64,000 nt of DNA from Trissonchulus latispiculum (lineage: Eukaryota > Nematoda > Enoplea > Enoplida > Ironidae), in NCBI GenBank assembly GCA_030248195.1, contig JASAND010028291.1, forward strand, positions 1-64,000, read 5' to 3'. Each line of letters opens with the position of its first letter. Positions within the stretch are counted from its first letter, which is position 1. Positions 24,702 to 31,751 of this stretch are shown here, one piece after another. Made by a program: the position numbers and the translations under genes. Under the pieces are notes generated by a model. That model was given only the letters and a program-made list of their open reading frames with translations. It did not search any database and had not been told where the DNA came from.

Positions 24702-27085
24702 GTAATAATAATAATAATATTTTAAAGTCTACGCTCCAATAACTCAATAACTATGGCTGCGGATTGAGCTTGAAAAAAGACCCAGGTTGGGTTTTACTCC
24801 ACAAGCCAAGTGCCAATTGCAAACCCACGTTCAATGTCCTTGTTTGGTCGGATTTAAGCAACCGCACAGTGTAGCTTAAACGAGGCTTGTTTAACTTATG
24901 TGTAAATGCTCCTGTCGTTTCGCTCATGCCATTTTGCTCGCTCAAAGCAGGCATCATCTACCGAATTTGTTGCTTTGAATGTGCTGTGAAATCATCTGCT
25001 GTGAACCGTCTAACTTGTGTCCATCATGTCCGAGATTACGGGCCCCCATGTAGTTTGATTAGGCAAAGATTTTAGGCACTCGTTGAGAATTATATATAAC
25101 TTGAAAATTTGAAGTAGAACCCACATTAAACCAGCTAGAAAATAATTGTTCAGAGGATCAATTCTGCAGTATGTCTCTTCAGCTTTCCTTCTAACTCATC
25201 ACCAACTAGAACAATGTTCAAAACCAGTTTAAAATACCATCTAAAATAAGTAAATTAAGAAATTCATTAAACCTCCATTTTGACAGTGTTCACTGCAAAA
25301 AGTAAGCATGACATAAACATTTAGTGTTTGCTGTTTAAGACTCGTGCTTATCGGAGGTTGCTGGTCTTGAAACAGATAACAAACAAAATTGGACTGCTAC
25401 TTGTAACTGCCCATTTCCGTGCAGGTAGTTACTTCTGTATAATTTCTTATTGGAATTAAGAACGGAATTTGTCAAAGTTAAGCATATTCGGTGTTTTGGA
25501 GATACCCGATGGTGAATTATTCTGAAATCTGGCTAGCCATCGCCGCATCTCACTTCAGACAGACGATTCACAAACTCACGAGCCGCAGGATGCAGCATAC
25601 TATTCCGCAACGCAGTAAATTACATTGTACATTATTTGTGTACGTACGTAAACGTCGTATTTACTAACTTTTTAATTCACGTCTAATGACTTGTTTGCTT
25701 ACCTATTCCCTTTCACTTCTGCTCAACCCATTAATCTTATTGTTTGTAGTCTTTGAATGCAAATTTCAACCCAATCGCTACTGATAACTGAATACTAAAA
25801 GTGATTGTTTGAAATATTTGTTGCAGATCTTCATATTATGATGTAAGGGTCAGCACCAACTTATTTCAACATAAAAATTATATTCAGCGAGTGCGTTCTT
25901 TTATTAACTAATAAATTTTTCTGAGGTAAATATGTTTGCTAAAATAGATACAAGTAGTGTGGTAAGGTATCTGCATACTTTCTCCATGTATATAGTTTAT
26001 ATATCTAATTGACGTCCATTTAATTCTTTAGCAAGGTTCAACTTGTGTTTAACAATAACTTGTGAATAAATAGGCCGTTATTGTGCAGAGCATGTCAGTA
26101 GGTTGTCCAGGGAGAACTTAAAGATTCTAACCTTATTAGCTGTGAATGTTTTATTATTAAACTAAAATTTAAATTTTGGTTTGTAGGATTACAACACGCA
26201 GGGGTGAGTGATATTTCTAGTGACTGCTATAAACTAGAATGTCCGAATTAATAATTTACCTGATTCGCATACATTTCAGAACTACGTAGACTAATGCAGC
26301 GATATCTGCAAAGCTTCAACTACAATCATACCAATAGGCTGTTTTGAAACTGGAGAATTTGTACGATACTTTCACAACAAAATGCTTGCAATTATTATTT
26401 CTAGCGGAAGTAATGTACAAAACAGTACATGTTTTCTGAAATGCTGTCTTTCCTGGCATGAAAGATTCTCAAAGCCGTTGGTATAACATTAATGTTTAAT
26501 TCAAATTTTAGACAGCGTACTTCGGCTTTAAGTTTGGTTACTGTCTATATCACTTCAACAGGATATCAACTGTTCCACGAACACCCACAATACAGTGTGA
26601 GTTTCTAGTAATCTAGGGAAGTTTGAAGATATTTTAATGTTAGGTAGCTGCAACAATAACAGCTTAACTAAACTAGACCAGATAACTCTGCGTGGTACAC
26701 TGTACTCAACCTTTGCAATAGCTCATTGGCTACAATATCCGCAAAACCTCGCCCTGAGTACCTTTAGTCAGATATTTTCTTCGGGATTGCATCCTTTCAA
26801 GGAGCAAAAGCATAATGCTGAGTCAAGTTACTGGTAGGCTGAAGTGAAACCGATTGTTGCAGGTTATTTTAGCTCAAGTTTCCTGTTTGCTTACAGGTTG
26901 TTGATGTACTGTCTAACTTTGCTGGTGTTCTTGGAATCACAATGGGCGCTTCAATCATATCCTTGATAGAATTATTTTATCTTATTAAAATGGAGATTCT
27001 GGTTGGCGCACGAAAGTCTTTACTGCCTAAAATAAAATTACGCAGGATCAAACTGACACTGGCCCGGGTTAATACTGTTGCTTAG
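1780..27085 (+). CDS. DEG/ENaC-family sodium channel gene with a C-type-lectin-like insert (predicted single gene)
   Basis: Predicted exons, all on the + strand: 1780 (or 1842)-2026, 3386-3462, 6595-6847, 8605-8748, 9870-10075, 10762-10910, 11898-12133, 17724 (or 17735)-17875, 19915-20003, 20773-20933, 23245-23343, 23803-23923, 25827-25842 (weak), about 26300-26365 (weak), 26512-26596 and 26897-27085. Hallmarks appear in family order: TM1; [20 protein letters not shown] (the GNCYTFN position); [37 protein letters not shown]; then a TM2 containing [14 protein letters not shown], whose G-x-S filter is GAS. DEG/ENaC subunits are trimeric cation channels of the plasma membrane with a large extracellular domain. 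The core from 17.7 to 27.1 kb is secure. Joining the TM1 and lectin-like exons to it rests on matching phases and strand. If true, about 400 residues separate TM1 from SCYIDGRRC, against roughly 100 in ordinary members. An AATAAA lies at 27226. Confidence 0.6.
2500..3146. repeat. Long (GT/GC)n microsatellite
   Basis: About 640 bp of alternating purine-pyrimidine sequence (TGTGTG, TGCGCG, GCGTGA units), in the predicted intron after the TM1 exon. Every frame on both strands stays open for long stretches (His/Thr-rich on one strand, Cys/Val-rich on the other), an artefact of the repeat. Such sequence can adopt Z-DNA. Confidence 0.95.
3386..3462 (+). CDS. Candidate small exon of the channel gene
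   Basis: One frame stays open, reading [17 protein letters not shown] then INAKEKEH. It ends at the donor GTACTG and leaves one base. The exon at 6595 needs exactly that base to stay in frame, giving valine at the junction. An acceptor at TATCAG/C also agrees with the phase left by the TM1 exon. No domain is recognisable, and the donor is not strong. Confidence 0.4.
3705..6154. mobile_element. Older inverted-repeat element interrupted by a TTAA element
   Basis: The left side carries GACACAAAAATATGTGTAG and ATCACTTATACTGCATTTAA. The right side (6085-6154) carries their inverses, GCAGTATAAGTGAT and ACATTTTTGTGTC. Within lies the 4726-5942 TTAA element. A related right end is at 16280-16340, and the segment near 4630-4665 (GGCAAAGGTCAATGGATTTT) recurs near 15760, so this and the 13.4-16.3 kb element belong to one dispersed family. 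Ends are approximate. Confidence 0.6.
4726..5942. mobile_element. TTAA-flanked inverted-repeat element, copy 1
   Basis: Termini are GGTGGTGGTATCGTTTACC and its inverse GGTAAACGATACCACCACC. TTAA lies directly outside both ends (4722-4725 and 5943-5946). TTAA target duplications are characteristic of the piggyBac and Kolobok superfamilies. No transposase frame is seen in the 1.2 kb. It sits inside the older 3705-6154 element, in an intron of the channel gene. Confidence 0.75.
6595..6847 (+). CDS. Exon encoding the N-terminal half of a C-type-lectin-like domain
   Basis: The translation contains [20 protein letters not shown] and, after an insert of about 20 residues, [19 protein letters not shown] and NHQLYDF. 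This matches the start of a CTLD: C-P-x-x-W-x(n)-C-Y-x-x, then A-x-x-x-C-x-S-x-x-A-x-L, then a hydrophobic-x-(S/D)-x-x-(E/Q)-x-x-x-F. The exon opens after CTTTTCTGTAG and closes at GTAAGC. CTLDs are extracellular binding modules. The second half is divergent and would be in the next exon. It is not certain that this exon is spliced to the channel rather than to a gene nested in its intron. Confidence 0.7.
7263..8245. mobile_element. TTAA-flanked inverted-repeat element, copy 2
   Basis: Termini are GGTGGTGATTCCCTTTGG and the near-inverse CCAAAAGGAATCACCACC, flanked by TTAA at 7259-7262 and 8246-8249. It shares the GGTGGT terminal core with the element at 4726 but the rest differs, so it is a related subfamily. 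The open frame at 7580-7837 lies inside and shows no transposase features. Confidence 0.75.
8605..8748 (+). CDS. Exon, probable C-terminal half of the CTLD
   Basis: It follows a clear TTTTCAG acceptor and joins 6847 in phase (CT + A gives Leu). The frame reads through [15 protein letters not shown] then [11 protein letters not shown]. The late W-N-x-x-C and paired cysteines resemble the C-terminal WND/C signature of CTLDs, but the match is weak and the usual WIGL and calcium-binding EPN/QPD motifs are not visible. It ends at GTAACG. Confidence 0.5.
9870..10075 (+). CDS. Cysteine-containing ectodomain exon
   Basis: An open frame with [30 protein letters not shown] and SICVSS (four regularly spaced cysteines, one N-glycosylation sequon NFT) looks extracellular. 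The phase of the previous exon is met by an acceptor at GGTGAG/C (9869). A stronger-looking TTCAG at 9879 would break the frame. The donor GTAATA leaves one base, matching the next exon. No named domain. Confidence 0.45.
10762..10910 (+). CDS. Ectodomain exon without named domain
   Basis: CATTTTCAG acceptor and a textbook GTAAGT donor at 10911. The frame ([19 protein letters not shown], then [14 protein letters not shown]) joins the previous exon in phase (G + AG gives Glu) and is fully open. It contains an N-E-T sequon. The clean splice sites make it a credible exon; its function is unknown. Confidence 0.55.
11898..12133 (+). CDS. Ectodomain exon with [13 protein letters not shown] segment
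   Basis: The frame reads [20 protein letters not shown], reminiscent of the 'FPAVTIC-N-x-N-x-x-R' segment that follows TM1 in DEG/ENaC proteins. That likeness is my inference and is not strong. The start could be 11887 (TCAG) or 11898 (GGAG); only 11898 keeps the phase of the preceding exon. The donor is GTAAGT at 12134, leaving two bases. Confidence 0.5.
12134..13384. other. Intron sequence, no gene
   Basis: Apart from the inverted-repeat element at 12350-12540 this holds AT-rich sequence. The open frame at 12398-12832 runs through that element and has no recognisable domain or splice context, so it is not called. Confidence 0.5.
12350..12540. mobile_element. Short inverted-repeat element
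   Basis: AGATGATTGGCCTTTTCTTG followed by CCACGGAAGC at the left is mirrored by GCTTCCGTGGCAAGAAAAG and CATCATCT at the right. Arms of about 70 bp enclose a loop of about 50 bp. No target duplication was seen. Confidence 0.6.
13798..14106. repeat. (GTTTCA)n hexamer satellite
   Basis: Runs of GTTTCA units separated by short spacers such as CTCCAAATTTGTTATA. Related arrays lie at 14803-15116, 20090-20215 (opposite orientation) and 28678-29035. Each unit contains TTTCAG, a 3' splice-site consensus. Confidence 0.9.
14803..15116. repeat. (GTTTCA)n satellite, higher-order copy shared with 28.7 kb
   Basis: The array begins with AGCTTCAGCGAGAGCTGAAA units and continues as GTTTCA runs, ending in GCTGCTGAAACAACACTAA. 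Block order, spacers and end match 28678-29035 almost base for base, so the whole block was copied and not just the hexamer. Confidence 0.9.
16340..17723. other. Intron sequence, no gene
   Basis: No coding signal I can support. It contains an imperfect repeat of ATATGCAAATTAG-type segments (17310-17430) and GC-richer patches. Short open frames on the minus strand have no family features. Confidence 0.5.
17724..20933 (+). CDS. DEG/ENaC core exons: [15 protein letters not shown]-like and beta-hairpin segments
   Basis: The exon at 17724-17875 ends [17 protein letters not shown], the 'C-S-F-x-G-x-x-C' finger cysteines. 19915-20003 encodes [19 protein letters not shown], the yG-N-C-Y-x-F-N signature. 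20773-20933 encodes [12 protein letters not shown], then [19 protein letters not shown], the strand conserved as 'I-H-x-x-x-E-x-P'. Junctions are in phase (AA+T gives Asn; G+GA gives Gly). The donors are GTATAA, GTGAGT and GTAAGT. These segments identify the family securely. Confidence 0.9.
18940..19030. repeat. (GAAA)n microsatellite
   Basis: Purine tract of GAAA/GAAG units. A shorter one lies at 19330-19370. Both are in the intron between the CYIDGRRC and YGSCFQ exons, which otherwise shows nothing coding. Confidence 0.95.
20090..20215. repeat. Hexamer satellite, inverted orientation
   Basis: ACTGAAACTGAAA-type runs, the reverse complement of the GTTTCA arrays at 13.8, 14.8 and 28.7 kb. 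Confidence 0.85.
20337..20692. mobile_element. MITE, CAAGAGTAC family, copy 2
   Basis: The left end is CAAGAGTGCATACTACATAA and the right end closes with TGTACTCTG. The duplication TTTATGA occurs at 20330-20336 and 20693-20699. Inner arms share GACACATCCTCTGCACGCTA and GTTAGC-like G/C-run segments with the other family members. It is in the intron before the HHPQDE exon. Confidence 0.8.
20934..23244. other. Intron sequence, no gene
   Basis: AT-rich sequence. Small features seen: a CTGCTGCGCC...GCGCAGCAG hairpin at 21120-21145, and an imperfect inverted repeat at 22710-22835 (GCAGAATAGCAGAAGG with an inverse near 22805). Nothing coding is supported. Confidence 0.5.
23245..23923 (+). CDS. DEG/ENaC exons: PYGTC and the ACxxxCxxxxxxxxCGC knuckle
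   Basis: Exon 23245-23343 encodes [19 protein letters not shown] then [13 protein letters not shown], the 'spYg-x-C' segment. Exon 23803-23923 encodes [19 protein letters not shown] then [10 protein letters not shown], the conserved A-C-x-x-x-C-x(8)-C-x-C cysteine cluster of the palm/thumb. Both join in phase 0. Confidence 0.9.
24637..24722. repeat. (TAA)n microsatellite
   Basis: About 28 TAA/ATA units with one interruption, in the intron after the cysteine-knuckle exon. The rest of that intron (23924-25826) shows no feature I can support. Confidence 0.95.
25827..26365 (+). CDS. Weak candidate exons: possible CSDIC segment
   Basis: The family expects 'C-x-x-P-C-x-x-x-x-Y' between the knuckle and the pre-TM2 strand. 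At about 26298 the frame [15 protein letters not shown] fits that spacing, with a possible GTACGA donor near 26363. A 16-nt segment between TTGCAG and GTAAGG at 25827-25842, and GATTACAACACGCAGG at 26187, are possible micro-exons. I could not fix a unique in-phase chain. Confidence 0.35.
26512..27085 (+). CDS. DEG/ENaC pre-TM2 strand and TM2 exons
   Basis: 26512-26596 encodes [19 protein letters not shown] then LFHEHPQYS, the pre-TM2 strand. 26897-27085 encodes [19 protein letters not shown] then [11 protein letters not shown] and a basic cytoplasmic tail ending ARVNTVA, with a stop at 27083-27085. The degenerin 'GGxxGLxxGxS' becomes [11 protein letters not shown], so one glycine of the GG pair is replaced, while the G-A-S selectivity filter is intact. 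Confidence 0.9.
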
Positions 27086-27190
27086 CTTAGTTATTTAAAA
27101 TATATCCAGTGTTTTGATGGATTTGTGTAAATATTGTAAAAATAAGTATTTTCTTCGGGATTGCATCCTTTCACGGAGCAAAAGCATAAT
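26774..27190. repeat. Duplicated 44-bp segment
   Basis: TATTTTCTTCGGGATTGCAT and the following CCTTTCAAGGAGCAAAAGC occur at 26774-26817 and, with one mismatch, at 27147-27190. The copies flank the TM2 exon. Confidence 0.85.
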
Positions 27191-27225
27191 GAGCGTAGTA
27201 TAAACAAAAGTAAGCAAAAGTAAAA

Positions 27226-27231
27226 AATAAA
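27226..27231 (+). promoter_or_regulatory. Polyadenylation signal AATAAA, channel gene
   Basis: The first canonical AATAAA after the TM2-exon stop, about 140 bp downstream. Confidence 0.45.
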
Positions 27232-28160
27232 CAAAAGCATAGTATAAACTATACAAACAATACAGACAAAATCACGATGGGCATTAAGACCTTAGGATAA
27301 GACTGTGTACTTACGGTTATGGCTAGTGTTTGTCGCCGACCTTGAAAGCTGGAGAAGTAGGCTGGCCAGGCTGACACCGGCCTCACACGTCACACAATTC
27401 CTGGGTTTGTTTTGGCAGGCCAAATCGGCTCTCGGCAGTCGTCACCCTTATTCTCCCGGGCAAAGTCGACAAAAACATTCAAAGTAAAAATCAAAAATAT
27501 TTCTCTTCCTTTCACAGTTTTCTTTTATTGTAAAACATTTATTCAGCTGGTGGGTATGTCAACTGAGTAAGCGGTCAAGCCGGGCAGTTCAGTATCATGC
27601 CGATCATAACCAGCCAGGCAAAACCAGGACTAACAGTAGGAAATAGTTGAGTCCCCCTGACTTGGAAACTCTCCTTTTATAGTTAGTTTCTTCTTGCGTC
27701 ACTCTAGTTACATTTTCTAAGACCTTTCGGTCTAATGTCACCGTACCATAACAACAACCCTGAACTTTCTCAATGTCAACTCAGGGGTCTTTACTCTGAC
27801 CTTATCTTCAAATAAAGATCAAACTTCCGATTCTAATTAAATTTGACGCCATGATTGACGCAATCATTTTGTTATATTTTTTAGGAATCTTATCCCTTTT
27901 ATGATCTGCTATTTAACTTTAAAATTTTTGTTTTCCCACCTACCCACCGTTTGGTTACATTTCCGCCTCGGAATAGGAACAAGCCCCCCGAGATCGCCCC
28001 CTCCCGGGATTTTTGCTTCCCCGCTTGCGAAGATGAGCCACCAGAGCTCCCTCAAAGCTAAATCTAAATTGCAGTAGATTGAACAACTGAAATAAAAATA
28101 CTGAAAATAGATTACCTGATGCCAGTATAATGAGTTAATCTAGTGTGAACACTATAATTG
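27232..28160. other. Intergenic sequence between channel and gag fragment
   Basis: No gene supported. The open frame at 27305-27487 lacks family features. ATTGGCGCACTG near 28158, just before the gag-like frame, resembles the start of an LTR-retrotransposon primer-binding site, but no long terminal repeat pair was found. Confidence 0.45.
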
Positions 28161-28176
28161 GCGCACTGTAATAGAA

Positions 28177-28655
28177 ATGGCAAACTTAATCTGTCATTTT
28201 GATAATTTCCATATTGCATCTGAAAGATGGTCATCTTATGTAAACCGCATGGAACAATTTCACTTTGCAAATGGAACTAAAGATGACATAAAGAAGCTAG
28301 CTGTATTTTTGTCCACGATTGGATTACCTACCTACTTACAGCATTCTGGAGATTTTGGTATCTCCTTTCAAACCAAGTGAAAAAGAGTTTGGTCAGCTCG
28401 TAAAGACATATAAAGAGACACTTCGAACCCACCCCCTTTCGAGAGGCGGAAAGATATAAATTCTATACCAGACGTCAATTGGATGAAGAGACAATATCAC
28501 ATTTTTTAACTGAACTCCGAAAGCTAGCAGTCCACTGCCATTTTGGTTAATTTCTAGTGCAAGTCCTATGTGACATTTTTGTCGTCGGACTTAACAATAC
28601 AAATGTTTTGAAACGGCTTATCGCTGAACAAGATATATATCTCACTGCCCGCCCA
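28177..28655 (+). pseudogene. Decayed Ty3/gypsy-type gag fragment
   Basis: A frame opens MANLICHFDNFHIASERWSS and continues to FLSTIGLPTYL, the capsid-like 'W..Y..R' and 'lls.iG...Y' pattern of Ty3/gypsy gag. Sequence after a frame change near 28380 continues with FYTRRQLDEETISHFLTELR then KLAVHCHFG. An in-frame stop follows, then DIFVVGL. At least one frameshift and one stop break it, and no pol was seen. Only family resemblance is claimed. Confidence 0.7.
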
Positions 28656-28677
28656 CTCCCTATACGCGGAGAGCTGA

Positions 28678-29035
28678 AACCTATTTCAGCTTTCAGTGAG
28701 AGCTGTAACTAGTTTCAGCTTCAGTGAGAGCTGAAAATAGTTTCAGCTTCAGCGAGAGCTGAAACTAGTTTCAGTCTTAGTGTGGAGCTGAAACTGTTTC
28801 AGTTTCAGTTTCAGCTCCTAAACTGTTCTAGTTTCAGTTTCAGTTTCAGCTCAAAATTTATTTTAATTTCAGTTTCAGTTTCAGTTTCAGTTTCAGCTCT
28901 CACTTCGACTAAGTTTCAGTTTCAGTTTCAGCTCCAAATCTGTTATAGTTTCAGTTTCAGTTTCAGCAACTGAAACTGAAACATGTACAAGCTGAAACTA
29001 GGTTTCAGTTTCAGTTTCAGCTGCTGAAACAACAC
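28678..29035. repeat. (GTTTCA)n satellite upstream of the BAG6 exon
   Basis: Near-copy of 14803-15116, including the AGCTTCAGCGAGAGCTGAAA lead-in and the closing GCTGCTGAAACAACACTAA. It ends 45 bp before the BAG6 exon acceptor CTGTTTCAG, which itself contains the repeat's core motif. Confidence 0.9.
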
Positions 29036-29080
29036 TAACTATATCTATATCTAACTTAGCATGTTTTCTAACTGTTTCAG

Positions 29081-30599
29081 TTGCTGGATGGTGTGGATAG
29101 TCCGACGGATGCTGAGTTGCGCACAGCCGCCCAGCGTCTGGTGGAAATGGACGAGGAAAGCCAGCGGGCCGTTGTGGCCGACACACGGTCACGTGACAAC
29201 AATACTGTGGTCATTGTGGCCAGTCTGCAGCAGTGTGAGCATCGCGTCATGTACGATATTCTCCGGATCATCTTTGGCCAGTGCGATGTCAGCAGAACCA
29301 TCGGACAGGCTGTCTATGCTCGCTTTATGCGCGGTCTTCGTCAGCTGCTTCAACTGGGTGTCCATGTGTGCGAGGGCGGACGACCCGACTTTGAATCCAT
29401 GTTTGAGCGTCTTCTGCAGCGCATGGTGGCTGGCAGCGGTGGACCCGGTTCTGCGACTCCCGCTGACGGAGCTGCGGCCTTTCTAGGATCCGAAGCCGGT
29501 CTGACACAGATGGTATCCCCGATGGTTTTGAGTCGAATGCGTCAGATGTATGATGACGCCCCGTTGGATGGACTGGAGGAATTTGTGGTTCGTCGACCAT
29601 CTGCGCAACCGGCTGAGACGGATATCTCAGATTCCCTTGAAACAGTGCCAGTGCATTCAGCGGTGAGTAGTAACTAAATCTTAGTGAAAATAAAATTATG
29701 ACTTTTAAGAAGAACCATTATAGCAATTATTTAACGCTATTAATTTTGATCATTGGTTCGAAGTTGATGATGTTTTACCTGGAAGCATTTTTACGATGGT
29801 TATACGCTAGTTAGTTGCAACAGTACGTTATGAAGATATTACACTGGCTGACAGTTCTACACTAACACGTCATGTTCAGCATTTGCTGGCTTTATTTTCC
29901 TCAATATTTGTGTTTTTGATATTACAAACGCGATGTTATGTTTATTGTTTATTTATGCTATGTTGCCTTTTCTAGACCGATCAGGCGCGCCGTACGGCTC
30001 CCAGCAGTCGAACTGATTCCGGCAGTGAAGACTATTTGGACACCCTCGAAGAGCCTGTGGCAGATTCTGAAGAATCCAGGAATGGTCACTCGGCTTCCAT
30101 GGATGCGGATAGCAGCACCGTTGGCGGGGCTGCAGCACCATCTCAACCCAACAGATTCAGTTCGATGCCAACGGTGGAGCCTGAGCCTGGCTGGGAACAG
30201 ACCGTGCCTCCGGAATGGGTCAGCATCATTCGGCAGGATATTGTACGACAGCAACAGCAGCCGGAACAGCGAGCCTTCAGTGACGCCTATCTGTCTGGTA
30301 TGCCGGCCAAACGGCGAAAACGAGTCCTGGAAGACAAGACAGTCCTCCTTGCCAGTCAGTCCTCAGGCTCCTCTGCTCTGAGGCAGATCTTTGGGGACGT
30401 TGTTCGTGAGTTGGAAGTGGAACCGGTGACCGGAGAACAGGCGGATGACGTCATCGGTTCCCTGGGCGTTCAGGATGGCACTCCGCTGGTTGAGGCCTTT
30501 GAGGAGGCCCAGCGAGCCCTCATCCGTCGACGACTGGAACAGGATCCGGATTTTAGTCCGGAAAAGTTTCCTAAAACGGATAAATACTATATGCAGTAA
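29081..30599 (+). CDS. BAG6: BAG6 (Scythe) C-terminal part, two exons
   Basis: Exons 29081-29662 (194 codons) and 29976-30599, joined in phase 0 across GTGAGT...TTTTCTAG. The second exon ends with [28 protein letters not shown] and [20 protein letters not shown], unmistakably the BAG domain-containing C-terminus of BAG6. BAG6 is a chaperone of the BAG6-UBL4A-GET4 complex; it holds hydrophobic proteins for tail-anchored insertion or proteasomal degradation. The first exon ([31 protein letters not shown]) is the preceding BAG6 region. It starts directly at an acceptor without a start codon. The N-terminal ubiquitin-like and proline-rich parts are not found upstream, where the channel gene ends at 27085. 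Both exons are clearly GC-richer than their surroundings. Confidence 0.9.
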
Positions 30600-31751
30600 T
30601 TGGCTTAGGTATATAATATACTCTTATTAATTATATATCATTAATAGTTATTGTGTACAAGAAATACTCCTGTAACTTGTGTACACTCCTACACTTGCAG
30701 ATAAGTATTTACTATTTATGCGGTAGTGTGATTGGGGAACTCTCATGCTATATGTACATTGTTTACTTTGTTTTCGCTTGCTAAGTATTTATTGTTTTCT
30801 CCTTCCTTTTAATGGTATGTAGCTTAGCATCTTATTGTGACATTTCGTAGTAGAAAAGAAAAACGAAGCTTTGGTGTTGACCTTGTTTGACTTTTAACTG
30901 TAACCTACTATGTTTTGAGGTTTGCAAAAAAAGGTTCGGTCCTGTCAAAGTAAACGGTGTTAGTGTTCATGTGCAGAATAAGTAGACGTTGTCATAATTA
31001 ATGAGCTGGAAAGTTCACGTTTACGTTAAGTTTTTTTACTAGCTTTTATTAAATAACCTTTTACGTTTTGAATATCTTGACCAGATTAACCCCGTTTTCT
31101 ATGACCACTCAAAATAATTTTTAATTGCAGACTTAATTTAAAAATTTTAAAACCTTTTTACTCCCTTTCCCAAAACCGTTCATTGCTATAACTAGAAACT
31201 TTTAAGATTATTTCGAAGATAAATTTCATAATATCTGCTTTCTGTATTTGGTGAGATATTTGCATTTATGTAAAATTTGTTTCAACGTAATATTTGTTGT
31301 GGTGAATACTTGGAATGTTTATTTAGTTATAAAAATTAACTTGGCTTTTCCTGTTTTCCTAGGGTCTTTTTAGGAAAGAATTGGGCGCTAAGCTAGTTAA
31401 ATTTTAATTCTAGCTAGTGTTTAGAAAGAAACAAGCTTTAGTGGAGCTTTATCCTTGCCTATGCCATGAATTTCTTTTTCGAGCAACAAGGTCAGCGTCA
31501 GAGCCGAGTCGTTTAATATTTAACAACGAAAATTTGCATGCAAACAACAAACCTCAACCAAGATACTGTAAAGCAAACATAGCATTAAACAATATCAACT
31601 GTAACTTCAACAAAACCCAAAAACTTGACAGGCTTTACCAAAAAACAAACAAGTGTAAATTAACAAAAAAAGCATTTTGGTCAAGTAATGAAATATAAAT
31701 ATAAATTAACAGTTTCAAATATTGTTAAACTACTATAGTCAATCGAAATTT
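30600..31751. other. BAG6 3' flank and intergenic sequence
   Basis: AT-rich sequence with no coding feature supported. It lies between the convergent 3' ends of BAG6 (+) and the unrecognised gene on the minus strand. Confidence 0.5.

Noticed and set aside
29061..29600. Overlapping frames on both strands across the BAG6 exon
   Set aside because: Only the frame starting at 29081 matches BAG6 and joins the second exon in phase; the others are shadows of GC-rich coding sequence.
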